Of a DNA stretch of 64,000 nucleotides, positions 35,105 to 43,455 are shown piece after piece; within the stretch, counting starts at the first letter, position 1, and each line of letters starts with the position of its first letter. Position numbers and translations under genes: made by a program. The stretch comes from Aquimarina latercula DSM 2041. Its GTDB lineage: Bacteria > Bacteroidota > Bacteroidia > Flavobacteriales > Flavobacteriaceae. Under the pieces are notes generated by a model. It was not told the DNA's origin. It did no database searches and was given only the letters and a program-made list of their open reading frames with translations. The DNA is taken from positions 682,001 to 746,000 of the forward strand of contig NZ_AUMK01000003.1 of NCBI RefSeq assembly GCF_000430645.1, given 5' to 3'.

Positions 35105-37687
35105 CTAAGCAGAATTACGACTTGCATTAATATTTCCAAATAATGAACGCGTCACCATTTTTTCATAAATTTCTAAATCCTCTGCATCTTCTCCAGTTCT
35201 ATTAATATCTTGGATTTTCTTTAATGCATATTGCTGAATAGTTAGCAATGGAAGTACAATATTTTCTCTAATATCGATAGAAGCCTTCCCTGCTGGTTCA
35301 TTTTCCATTAACTCAGAATATCCTGTTAGTTTTAACAATAGGCGTTTAGTAAGTGTATATTCATCATGTATAATATTCCAAAAAGCGCCATATTCTTCAT
35401 CTTCTTTCATATAAGCTGTTAATTGAAAAAACGATTTAGTCAAACTCATCATACTATTCCCTAACAACGCTCTAAAAAAAGCTGATTCCTTATACAGACT
35501 TGTTATTTTGTCAAATTCGTCTCTATCTTCAAAAGTTTTTAAGGCTGTTCCAACCCCATAAAACCCAGGAACATTCTGTTTTAACTGACTCCAACTACCA
35601 ACAAATGGTATTGCTCTTAAGTCTCCAAAATCTAAACTACTACTTTTACTACGTTTAGAAGGACGACTACCTATATTCGCTTTTCCATAATATTTAAGCG
35701 TACTCATATGCTCTAAATATGGTAAAAACTTAGGATGGTTTTTAAAATCCACATAGGTCTGATAACTAATATCCGCCAATTCTTGCATTGTCTCTTTATT
35801 CTCTTTAGAAAAAAGATTGGCTTCGTTTGCTGTTAGTTGATTCTCTACTCCAGCTCCTAACAATTGTTCTAAATTATATTGACAAGAATCTAGTGTTCCG
35901 AAATTAGAACTAATGGTTTGTCCTTGGACCGTTATTTGAATTTGTTCATCCTCGACCGTCGGGCCAAGAGACGCATAAAATTGATTAGTATTTCCTCCTC
36001 CTCTAGCTGGTGGACCACCTCGACCATCAAAGAATATTACTTTTACATTATATTTTCTAGAAATCTCTGTAAGTGCTTCTTTAGCTTTAAAAATACCCCA
36101 GTTTGCCATCAGATATCCACCATCTTTTGTACCGTCAGAGAAACCTAACATAATAGTTTGTTTCATTCCTCGACTCTTTAGATGCTCCATATAAACTGGA
36201 TTACTATACAATGTCTCCATCACCTGATGAGATACACGAAGATCAGGAACAGTTTCAAACAGTGGTATTACATCAACAGTAGGTTTTTCCCAATCACACA
36301 ATCTAATCATAGCAAAAGCTTCCATGACATTAAGAACACTACCATTGTTACTAATTATGTAACGATTTGATCCTCGCTCTCCATTATTATTCTGTATGGT
36401 TTTAATTGCATAAATAGATTCTATGGTAGCTCTAGCCATATCATTATCTAATACTGAAGGATCTAATTTTCCTGTTACAGTAGACAATACCTTTATCTGC
36501 TCTTCTTCTGATAGTGTTTCGTAATTTTCTGGAAAAAAACCTAATCCTAAATCATTAGTTTTCTTTACGATCTCAGTAAGCACACCATGATGTACTCTAG
36601 AATCTTGCCTGATATCTAAAGTTCCAAAATGGAAACCAAAAATCTTTACCTTATTAATTAAATCCTGTAATTCTTCTAAAAACAAGGATTGATGTTTACT
36701 TATTAATTCTTCTCTAACTTCTAAAAGACCATTCATTAAGGTATCTATTGATAAAGGTTCAGCCGTTTTAGCATAATAGAAATTATCATATAAAGCAGAC
36801 TCTAGAACTCCTAATTTATCCTGCAAATTTCCAAAGGTAATTCTACGTTTTAACTTACGCATATCTCTATAATAATTAATCAATATAGTTTTACGTAATC
36901 TTTTTGCAACTTTGAGAGTCGTTTCTGTTGTCACAAATGGATTTCCATCTCTATCTCCTCCAGGCCAAAAACCTAGGTTTATTAGATCGTTTTCGAGATC
37001 TTCTCCTTTGAATATATTTTGTTGAATATAGTTATAAATAGTCCCTACAGAATGATAGAATACATTTTCTAAATACCATATTAAACTAACAGCTTCATCA
37101 TATGGAGTAGGCTTTTCTTTTTTAAAAAATGCTGTCTTACCTAATTGTGCTAGTAATCTTTTTATTTTTTGAGAATCATTCTCTCTTATTGCTGTATCAA
37201 GATCATGAATAATACCTAATACGGTACCTGGATAAAATTGTGTAGGATGCGCTGTTAAAGTTGGTCTAATCTTAAACCTCCTTAAATACTCCTTTAATTC
37301 TTCTAGTTGTCCTTTTGCTTGTGCTTCTTCTTTAATGCTTCGTAGCGTACCTCTTCCATCCATATTATTAACGATCGGAAACGCTGCATCTTCTATAGCA
37401 TCAAACAATACTACCTGACGTTCTATATACTGAATAAATCTAAACAGCAAATCATGCTTATCCTTGTCTGAAGGATCATCTTGATAAGATGTAAAGAAGT
37501 TTTCTACTATTTCTGAAGGGTTCATCTTTTGATCATACCCTTTTTCACAAACTTCTTTAAAAAGAGGTAATAATACACCTGTATTGGTGATTTCATCAAA
37601 AGGTAATGTAATAAATATACTATTGTATATCTGATATTTAGTAAGAACGTTGTGGTTAAAACGATCTATTTTTGGTTGTCTTGCCAT
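35105..37687 (-). CDS. ppc: Phosphoenolpyruvate carboxylase
   Basis: PEPC adds bicarbonate to PEP to give oxaloacetate, replenishing the TCA cycle. The 860-residue length is normal. The catalytic TAHPT motif is present (H147 in LTAHPTQ), as are GGDRDGNPFV and the ML-GFSDGTKDGGYL segment. The glycine loop, usually FHGRGG...GRGGGP, reads FFDGRGGPPARGGGN, so the histidine before GRGG is aspartate. The C-terminus lacks the QNTG ending of enterobacterial and plant enzymes and ends in NINASRNSA. It stands alone with its own terminator, with an Lrp-type gene upstream. Confidence 0.96.
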   Translation of the reverse strand: MARQPKIDRFNHNVLTKYQIYNSIFITLPFDEITNTGVLLPLFKEVCEKGYDQKMNPSEIVENFFTSYQDDPSDKDKHDLLFRFIQYIERQVVLFDAIEDAAFPIVNNMDGRGTLRSIKEEAQAKGQLEELKEYLRRFKIRPTLTAHPTQFYPGTVLGIIHDLDTAIRENDSQKIKRLLAQLGKTAFFKKEKPTPYDEAVSLIWYLENVFYHSVGTIYNYIQQNIFKGEDLENDLINLGFWPGGDRDGNPFVTTETTLKVAKRLRKTILINYYRDMRKLKRRITFGNLQDKLGVLESALYDNFYYAKTAEPLSIDTLMNGLLEVREELISKHQSLFLEELQDLINKVKIFGFHFGTLDIRQDSRVHHGVLTEIVKKTNDLGLGFFPENYETLSEEEQIKVLSTVTGKLDPSVLDNDMARATIESIYAIKTIQNNNGERGSNRYIISNNGSVLNVMEAFAMIRLCDWEKPTVDVIPLFETVPDLRVSHQVMETLYSNPVYMEHLKSRGMKQTIMLGFSDGTKDGGYLMANWGIFKAKEALTEISRKYNVKVIFFDGRGGPPARGGGNTNQFYASLGPTVEDEQIQITVQGQTISSNFGTLDSCQYNLEQLLGAGVENQLTANEANLFSKENKETMQELADISYQTYVDFKNHPKFLPYLEHMSTLKYYGKANIGSRPSKRSKSSSLDFGDLRAIPFVGSWSQLKQNVPGFYGVGTALKTFEDRDEFDKITSLYKESAFFRALLGNSMMSLTKSFFQLTAYMKEDEEYGAFWNIIHDEYTLTKRLLLKLTGYSELMENEPAGKASIDIRENIVLPLLTIQQYALKKIQDINRTGEDAEDLEIYEKMVTRSLFGNINASRNSA

Positions 37688-37733
37688 AATTGTGGTTACG
37701 AATATGGTTGATTAATAATTATTTTACATTAAA

Positions 37734-37764
37734 AAACCCTCTAAGATGATTTCCTAAAGGGTTT
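37734..37764 (-). terminator. Terminator of the Lrp-type gene
   Basis: AAACCCT pairs with AGGGTTT, with a further weak stem inside. The minus strand continues with six T. It separates the Lrp gene from ppc. Confidence 0.65.
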
Positions 37765-37787
37765 ATATGTTTTAATACGATTGCCCT

Positions 37788-38267
37788 TTACAAATCTTGG
37801 AAAATAGAATGCATTAAGCGTTTTTTATCATTAATACTTTCCTCTAGTGATATCATAGTTTCCGTACGGTATACCCCATCAATATCATCTAACTGGAAAA
37901 TAATGTCTTTCGCATGATTAGTATCTTTTGCTCTTACTTTACAAAAGATATTAAACTTTCCAGTAGTAATGTGAGCTACAGTCACAAAAGGAATTTCTTT
38001 AATTCTCTGTAATACAAATTTGGTTTGCGAAGTATTCTGAAGATATATCCCTACATAAGCGATAAAAGAATACCCTAATTTTTTATAATCTAATGTTAAT
38101 GAAGAACCTTCAATAATTCCAGCTTCTTCCATTTTCTTAACACGCACGTGTACGGTTCCTGCAGAAATAAGTAATTTTTTTGCGATATCCGTAAATGGGG
38201 TACGAGTATTTTCGATCAACATGTCTAATATTTGGTGATCTACTTCGTCTAATTTAAATTTTGCCAT
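37788..38267 (-). CDS. Lrp/AsnC-family transcriptional regulator
   Basis: The 159-residue protein has an N-terminal winged HTH (DEVDHQILDMLIENTRTPFTDIAKKL) and a RAM/AsnC ligand domain (SFIAYVGIYL, VTTGKFNIFCKVRAKD-type strands, then ETMISLEESINDKK). Such proteins form octamers that respond to amino acids. It is near the M14 peptidase gene, 75 bp upstream, and may sense released amino acids. A minus-strand TATTTTTG (38311-38304) is a candidate -7 box. Confidence 0.93.
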   Translation of the reverse strand: MAKFKLDEVDHQILDMLIENTRTPFTDIAKKLLISAGTVHVRVKKMEEAGIIEGSSLTLDYKKLGYSFIAYVGIYLQNTSQTKFVLQRIKEIPFVTVAHITTGKFNIFCKVRAKDTNHAKDIIFQLDDIDGVYRTETMISLEESINDKKRLMHSIFQDL

Positions 38268-38342
38268 AGTAATTCTAATAAATTTTCCCGATTAATTACA
38301 TTGCAAAAATAACAGAAAAATTATCTATTCATACACTTTTTT

Positions 38343-39506
38343 TCAACTTTTTCTTAATTCTGTTGAGAATAATTCATCATTTAACTTGAATTTTAACAAC
38401 TCATTTTCCGGAAGTACCTCTACTGTAACGTTTTCGTTAAATATCACTCTTTTGTTACCGATAATTTCTCTGTGACCATAAACATTTCGTAAATCATCAA
38501 TTTTAACAACTTTTGGAATGAATTTAATATCATTTTGGGATAATTCTTCAGCATACTGGATGGCGATATCAACATTCTTATTATCTAGAATAACATCTCT
38601 AATGACTATATCGTAAAAACATTTCCCATTTTCTGGAATATCAAAATAAGCCTGATGCTTATTCCCTAGCACATCATTCATTGAAATATATTGAATAGAT
38701 GTTACTAATGCATAAAAAATATAAACTCTAGTAGTATCCCGTGTATAATCGTTCTTATAATGTCCAGCTTCAAATAAAATAGTAGGAACACCTAAATCTG
38801 ATAATGTATCTCCAACACAATTTATATTAAAGCCATCATCATATCTACCAATACCATTAGGAATGTACTTTTGTAATACAGAATTCATTTCTGCAATAAT
38901 CTCCATAGCTATTTTTCGAGACTTGGTAATTGTGCGCTCATTATCACCAGCAGGTGATAAAAAAGAAACAGTAGCAGGTATATTTGTTGTTCCTACACTA
39001 AAAATAGTACGTTGTCCGTGTAAATTAAATGCGAAATCTGGTTTGATCTTATCAATTACATTTCTCAATATTACACTTTCCTTTTGACTCCTATCTTGAG
39101 CGTCTCTATTAAGATCAATCTGATTATGATTAAGCCTAGTATAAGCCTTTGCGCCATCAGGGCTTAATATAGGTATTATATATAAAGTACAAGAAGCTAA
39201 TATTTGTTTTGAAACTTCGTTAGAGTCATCGGATAGCATATTCAAAAAATCGAACATCGATTTTGTAGTTGTACTTTCATTTCCATGCATCTGTGACCAG
39301 AACAACAACTTCTTGGAACCATTACCAACTTTAATAAGATGTATAGGTGCTTCATTTTCTGAGACACCTAACAGCTCCACAGTCATTCTATTAGAAAGAT
39401 TATCTATTAACGGACCAATATGACCCAGATGTATGTAACGTCCTGATAACCTTGATTCTTTGTATTTAGTAAATGAACGAGATAATTCATTAATATCCAT
39501 AAGCAT
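38343..39506 (-). CDS. M14-family zinc carboxypeptidase-like protein
   Basis: The 387-residue protein has the M14 metal site: H74-G-N-E77 in SQMHGNESTT and H163 in NLHGQRT, with a later catalytic Glu in LFEAGHY. The absence of a signal peptide suggests a cytosolic enzyme, perhaps cutting amides or short peptides (succinylglutamate desuccinylase-like architecture). ATGs at 39506 and 39500 are both possible. It is divergent from the XRE gene, and three TTTAC-N4-GTAAA sites lie 57-118 bp upstream, pointing to control by that regulator. Confidence 0.9.
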   Translation of the reverse strand: MLMDINELSRSFTKYKESRLSGRYIHLGHIGPLIDNLSNRMTVELLGVSENEAPIHLIKVGNGSKKLLFWSQMHGNESTTTKSMFDFLNMLSDDSNEVSKQILASCTLYIIPILSPDGAKAYTRLNHNQIDLNRDAQDRSQKESVILRNVIDKIKPDFAFNLHGQRTIFSVGTTNIPATVSFLSPAGDNERTITKSRKIAMEIIAEMNSVLQKYIPNGIGRYDDGFNINCVGDTLSDLGVPTILFEAGHYKNDYTRDTTRVYIFYALVTSIQYISMNDVLGNKHQAYFDIPENGKCFYDIVIRDVILDNKNVDIAIQYAEELSQNDIKFIPKVVKIDDLRNVYGHREIIGNKRVIFNENVTVEVLPENELLKFKLNDELFSTELRKS

Positions 39507-39875
39507 ATAAAAGAACCAAAATTACTACTGTTTACCGAAGATTCATAACAAATAGCTTAGTTTTTACAGATGTAAACCTAAGCTGTATTTACAATTGTAA
39601 ATAAGTGTTATTTACAGATGTAAACATTTGAAAAATGGTGTTTGTTTAAGATGTTAAACAGAAAGTTAAATCATCCATTTATAATACTACGGAATTAAGT
39701 AATATTTCATTGATTGTAACATAAATTACTGTTTTTCAAGAATTAAAACATGTTTACCTATAGTTTTTATTTAATATTAGAATTGTTTATTATTCTTAAA
39801 GTTACAATTGTAAACTATTCTTTTGTAGGGTTTGTTTACCTTTGTAACACATTGCTAATTATAAAACGGTTTACA
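39507..39875. other. 369-bp divergent control region with repeated palindromes
   Basis: No gene is seen; a frame open from 39750 only extends the XRE gene with an unlikely hydrophobic N-terminus. The region holds the operator-like repeats listed separately. A minus-strand TAATTTTG (39524-39517) may serve the M14 gene and TACCTTTG (39837-39844) the XRE gene. Confidence 0.7.
39563..39624. promoter_or_regulatory. Operator cluster 1: three TTTAC-N4-GTAAA sites
   Basis: Exact palindromes at 39563-39576 (centre AGAT), 39588-39601 (AATT) and 39611-39624 (AGAT) are spaced 25 and 23 bp. A related GTTTAA-N4-TTAAAC occurs at 39644-39659. They lie upstream of the M14 gene. Confidence 0.75.
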
Positions 39876-39883
39876 ATGGTAAA
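39801..39883. promoter_or_regulatory. Operator cluster 2: three sites overlapping the XRE promoter and start codon
   Basis: Sites at 39801-39814 (one end base changed), 39835-39848 (GTAAC end) and 39870-39883 (exact; flanks extend it to GTTTAC-N4-GTAAAC) are spaced 34 and 35 bp. The second covers the -7-like TACCTTTG. The third includes the ATG of the XRE gene, which strongly suggests autoregulation. Confidence 0.7.
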
Positions 39884-40352
39884 CACTGCAGCTTTTGGAA
39901 AAAGAATCCAAGAAATCATGAAATTTTATCACGTCTCGGCCTCAGGGTTTGCCGATGCTATGGGTGTTGGTCGTTCTTCTATCTCTCATATTTTATCTGG
40001 TAGAAATAAACCTAGCCTAGATTTTGTTATGAAGATTACTGAAGCCTACCCTGAAGCAGAGTTATATTGGCTTTTATACGGACAAGGATCATTTCCTAAG
40101 TCAAAAATCCCTAAACAAGAACAAGAAACACCTGCACAAAAAGAATCCATAACTCCTACTCCAATAATATCACCTACCGAAACGGAATCAGAACAAGACC
40201 TATTTTCACATTCTAATAATGATATACCTTTATCCAAGGATGCTTCAGAAGAAACAATAGCACCAATAATTAAAACTAATTCGACAAATAAAAATATTAG
40301 CCAGATAGTATTTTTTTATAAGGATGGTACTTTCGACGTTTATAAGAATTAA
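39876..40352 (+). CDS. XRE-family HTH regulator
   Basis: The start is set at 39876, where MVNTAAFGKRIQEIMKFYHV begins the conserved part; the frame extends upstream but only adds a hydrophobic stretch. The protein of about 158 residues has an HTH_3 domain (SASGFADAMGVGRSSISHIL, then GRNKPSLDFVMKI), a long Pro/Thr/Ser/Glu-rich linker (about 75-130), and a short C-terminal motif, IVFFYKDGTFDVY. Similar proteins occur across Flavobacteriaceae (from memory). The start codon is inside an exact operator copy, so the protein probably represses itself and perhaps the divergent M14 gene. Confidence 0.85.
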   Translation: MVNTAAFGKRIQEIMKFYHVSASGFADAMGVGRSSISHILSGRNKPSLDFVMKITEAYPEAELYWLLYGQGSFPKSKIPKQEQETPAQKESITPTPIISPTETESEQDLFSHSNNDIPLSKDASEETIAPIIKTNSTNKNISQIVFFYKDGTFDVYKN

Positions 40353-40431
40353 ATATCTTAACAACTTTTATACTGGTTACTGTAAAATCTGTTGAAATAG
40401 ATTTATTTTCGTTTCTCGTTATTATACTTTT

Positions 40432-40809
40432 ATGAAACGATTTATTTTTTTATTATTTATCTCTGCTCTGTTTACAGGATGTTACCAACAAAAACGGGAC
40501 TGTACAGAATTTCAAACAGGAACGTTTGAATTTGAGACATATCTAAACGGAGAACTTGCTAAAACAACGTTTATACGTAATGATTCTATAGAGATTGATT
40601 ATTTTCAAGGTAGAAGTGACACCGCTAGTATTCGTTGGATTAATGATTGTGAGTATATTGTAAAAAAACTTCACCCAAAAAACATGGCTGAAGAAAAGGC
40701 TATACACATGAAAATATTAACTACAGAAAAAGACACTTATACTTTTGAATATGGGCTTGTAGGTGTTAAAAAAAATAAACAAAAAGGAACTGCCAAAAAA
40801 ATTAAGTAA
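40432..40809 (+). CDS. Small lipoprotein upstream of TerC
   Basis: The 125-residue product has a lipobox ending FTGC (Cys17), then about 105 residues of beta-rich sequence (ETYLNGELAKTTFIRNDSIEIDYF). It is a conserved Bacteroidota type, sometimes mislabelled as topoisomerase IV in databases. No function is known. The stop overlaps the terC ATG by one base (TAATG), implying coupled translation. Confidence 0.75.
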   Translation: MKRFIFLLFISALFTGCYQQKRDCTEFQTGTFEFETYLNGELAKTTFIRNDSIEIDYFQGRSDTASIRWINDCEYIVKKLHPKNMAEEKAIHMKILTTEKDTYTFEYGLVGVKKNKQKGTAKKIK

Positions 40810-41615
40810 TGTTTGAGATTTTCGCAACAGCAGATGCTTGGATAGCATTGTTAACACTAACCTTTCTAGAAATTGTGCTAGGAATTGATAATATTATATT
40901 TATTTCATTAGCTTCTAGTAAATTACCTGATCAAGAACAAAAAAAAGCTACAAACATTGGTTTGTTATTAGCTATGGTAATGAGGATTGTTTTACTATTT
41001 GGTATCTCCCTACTTGTAGCAATGGAGGCTCCTTTTTGGCACATCAATCTTCCTTGGATAGAAGCAGGAATTAGTGGTCAATCCCTAATATTATTTGGAG
41101 GAGGAATATTCTTATTATACAAAAGTGTCCATGAAATCCATGAAAAAGTAGATGAAAAAGGAGAAGAAGAGAAAGAAATAAAAGAAAAGAGTTCAAGTTC
41201 TTTATCTAAAGCTATTATTCAGATTACATTGATTAATGTGGTTTTCTCTTTTGATTCCATACTTACTGCAGTTGGTATGACTAATGGATTAAGTGATAAT
41301 CCAACAGATGCTTTGATTATCATGATTATTGCGGTAGTTATTTCTGTTTTAATTATGATGTTGTTCGCTACTCCTGTTGGTCGTTTTGTAAACAAACACC
41401 CATCTATCCAGATTCTCGGACTATCTTTCTTAATATTAATTGGATTTATGTTGATAGCTGAAGCTGCACATCTAGCACATTTACAGATATTTGATTCAGA
41501 AGTAGGTACGATACCAAAAGGATATTTATATTTTACTATCGCATTTTCGTTATTTGTAGAGTTTATCAACTTTAAACTACGTAAAAAAGGAAAATTAAGC
41601 AGCCAAGAGAGCTAG
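40809..41615 (+). CDS. TerC-family integral membrane protein
   Basis: This 268-residue polytopic protein shows the TerC signature LEIVLGIDNIIFISLASSKLP near the N-terminus and its repeat VFSFDSILTAVGMT in the second half, both with membrane aspartates thought to bind metal. TerC proteins are linked to tellurite resistance and to metal loading or Mn2+ export (MeeF/MeeY). A central cytosolic loop is rich in Lys and Glu (KVDEKGEEEKEIKEK). It is coupled to the lipoprotein gene upstream. Confidence 0.93.
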   Translation: MFEIFATADAWIALLTLTFLEIVLGIDNIIFISLASSKLPDQEQKKATNIGLLLAMVMRIVLLFGISLLVAMEAPFWHINLPWIEAGISGQSLILFGGGIFLLYKSVHEIHEKVDEKGEEEKEIKEKSSSSLSKAIIQITLINVVFSFDSILTAVGMTNGLSDNPTDALIIMIIAVVISVLIMMLFATPVGRFVNKHPSIQILGLSFLILIGFMLIAEAAHLAHLQIFDSEVGTIPKGYLYFTIAFSLFVEFINFKLRKKGKLSSQES

Positions 41616-41637
41616 TTTTACAACTTATAAATCAAGA

Positions 41638-42216
41638 ATGAGTAAACTAAAAGAATTACAAGATCGTAGTCATACTACATGCGAATTATGCGGTGCTACT
41701 GATAATCTATCAATATATGATATCCCAGAATCTCCAAATGTAGGGTTAGACTCTAGTATTCTTATTTGCTCTATTTGTAAAGATCAAATTGAAAATGTTC
41801 TTACAATGAACCCTAATCATTGGCGTTGTCTTAATGATAGTATGTGGAGTCAAGTCCCTGGCGTACAGGTCATGGCGTATAGAATGCTTCATAGATTAAA
41901 ATCTGAAGGGTGGCCACAAGATCTTATAGATATGCTATATCTGGACGATGATACTTTAGCATGGGCTAAAGCTACAGGAGAAGGTGATGATGAAAGTACT
42001 AAGATTAAGCATTTAGACTCTAATGGAGCTTTACTCAATGCAGGTGACAATGTGGTTTTAATAAAAGATCTAAATGTTAAAGGAGCTAATTTTACCGCAA
42101 AAAGAGGAACTGCTGTTCGCAATATTTCTTTAGTCCACGACAATCCTGAACATATAGAAGGAAAAGTAAGTGGTCAGCATATTGTCATTTTAACCAAATT
42201 TGTAAAAAAGTCCTAA
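41638..42216 (+). CDS. PhnA-type zinc-ribbon protein
   Basis: The 192-residue protein has a zinc ribbon with CELCGATDN...CSICKDQ and a C-terminal beta domain (KDLNVKGANFTAKRGTAVRNI, then GQHIVILTKFVKK), the layout of PhnA/YjdM. PhnA is a phosphonoacetate hydrolase by name in some organisms, but E. coli YjdM has no such activity, so that function is not assumed. It is 22 bp after terC, and a small operon is likely. Confidence 0.9.
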   Translation: MSKLKELQDRSHTTCELCGATDNLSIYDIPESPNVGLDSSILICSICKDQIENVLTMNPNHWRCLNDSMWSQVPGVQVMAYRMLHRLKSEGWPQDLIDMLYLDDDTLAWAKATGEGDDESTKIKHLDSNGALLNAGDNVVLIKDLNVKGANFTAKRGTAVRNISLVHDNPEHIEGKVSGQHIVILTKFVKKS

Positions 42217-42247
42217 TTAATATATTCATAATCAAAAAACTGAAAAA

Positions 42248-42272
42248 TTTTTACTTAAAATTTAAGTAAAAA
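42248..42272. repeat. AT-rich palindrome after PhnA
   Basis: TTTTTACTTAAA-A-TTTAAGTAAAAA is a perfect inverted repeat. It could be a weak terminator of the PhnA gene, but the 11-nt TTACTTAAAAT within it recurs at 42375-42385, just before the xylanase gene, which suggests a binding site. Confidence 0.45.
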
Positions 42273-42417
42273 AAATATTCAATATCCTCAATATTTTTTG
42301 TTTCTCATAGTTATTAAAGAATTTTATCTTGATTTTACCTAGTTAATTAATCACTTTAAGCAAATAGTTACAACTTACTTAAAATCAATTTTTTGAAACA
42401 TAAAAAAAACAATTATA

Positions 42418-43413
42418 ATGAACTTATTTTACAAATCAACATTTCGAATTATCCTTTCATTTTTATTTCTAATATTATCTCTTGGAAATACTAAAGCACA
42501 GACCTATTGTATACAATCAGGATCAGAACAAATTGCCGGAGAAGAAGATGGATTTAGATATGAGTTATGGAATCAAAATTCTCAAGGAACTGCTTGCATG
42601 ACACTGGGAAATGAAGCATTATTTAGTGGAGAATGGGATGGTATATTGAACTATTTAGCGAGAAGAGGATTAGGGTACAATCAAACACAAGAACATCAAG
42701 AAATAGGGAACTTTTTCGCTACATATAACTGTAACTACAACCCTTCTACTTCTTCAGGAAACTCCTATCTATCTATTTATGGATGGACTATTGATCCCCT
42801 TGTAGAATATTATATTATTGAAGACTGGCGAAATTGGATTCCATCAATGGCTGATGGAGCAGTATTAAAAAAGTCTTTCGAAATAAACGGAAGTATTTAC
42901 GATATTTATGAAAACACAAGAGTAAATCAACCATCAATTGTTGGAATCGCTACTTTCCAGCAATATTTTAGTATTAGAAGAGACACAAGAAATAGTGGTA
43001 CAATAGATATTTCTGAACATTTTGAGCAATGGGAATCTATTGATATGAATTTAGGAAAACTACACGAAGTTTCTTTTGTTGTAGAAGGATACCAAAGTAG
43101 TGGTAGTTTTGAGTTTAACGAACTTAATATAGTTGCAGACAATACGACACTAGGAATAAACGAGATCAATAACCCCAATTCTTATTTTAAGATTTACCCT
43201 AATCCAGCGATTGATGAAGCTTATATAAAGTTTAAAAAAACTAACACAACTAAAAAACTTAAAATCTATGATACTTCAGGTAAAATGGTGTTATCAAAAA
43301 ACTATGACAACACAGAGAACATAGCAAAAATTTCTAATTTAACAAAAGGTGTTTACTTTGTTTCATTAAACATCAATAATCAAAAGGTAGTAGATAAATT
43401 AATTGTCTACTAA
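42418..43413 (+). CDS. Secreted GH11 endo-1,4-beta-xylanase with T9SS sorting domain
   Basis: The 331-residue product has a signal peptide (about 1-28), a GH11 jelly-roll (about 30-240) and a C-terminal T9SS type A domain (about 255-331, YPNPAIDEAYIKF and LTKGVYFVSL). GH11 landmarks are YGWTIDPLVEYYIIEDW with nucleophile E130, ATFQQYFSIRRDTRNSGTID and E223 in VVEGYQSSG. GH11 enzymes cut internal xylan bonds; T9SS export would place it outside the cell. The surrounding genes carry no polysaccharide-utilisation partner (no SusC/D), so it is a stand-alone enzyme. A 201-bp upstream region holds the repeated TTACTTAAAAT. Confidence 0.9.
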   Translation: MNLFYKSTFRIILSFLFLILSLGNTKAQTYCIQSGSEQIAGEEDGFRYELWNQNSQGTACMTLGNEALFSGEWDGILNYLARRGLGYNQTQEHQEIGNFFATYNCNYNPSTSSGNSYLSIYGWTIDPLVEYYIIEDWRNWIPSMADGAVLKKSFEINGSIYDIYENTRVNQPSIVGIATFQQYFSIRRDTRNSGTIDISEHFEQWESIDMNLGKLHEVSFVVEGYQSSGSFEFNELNIVADNTTLGINEINNPNSYFKIYPNPAIDEAYIKFKKTNTTKKLKIYDTSGKMVLSKNYDNTENIAKISNLTKGVYFVSLNINNQKVVDKLIVY

Positions 43414-43455
43414 GAATCACTAATACAATTGTTTTAATTTACTAGAATATTCTTT

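Noticed and set aside
39750..39875. Upstream extension of the XRE gene with a hydrophobic N-terminus
   Set aside because: It would place a membrane-like stretch before a complete HTH and translate through operators; the ATG at 39876 fits the conserved domain start.
39876..40352. Phage CI-like repressor and prophage remnant
   Set aside because: No integrase, phage genes or attachment repeats are near, and flanking genes are ordinary chromosome.
40432..40809. Topoisomerase IV fragment
   Set aside because: It is a lipoprotein with no topoisomerase motif; the label is a known type of database carry-over.
41638..42216. Phosphonoacetate hydrolase
   Set aside because: PhnA name is historical; the fold lacks an enzyme active site and the genome context has no phosphonate genes.
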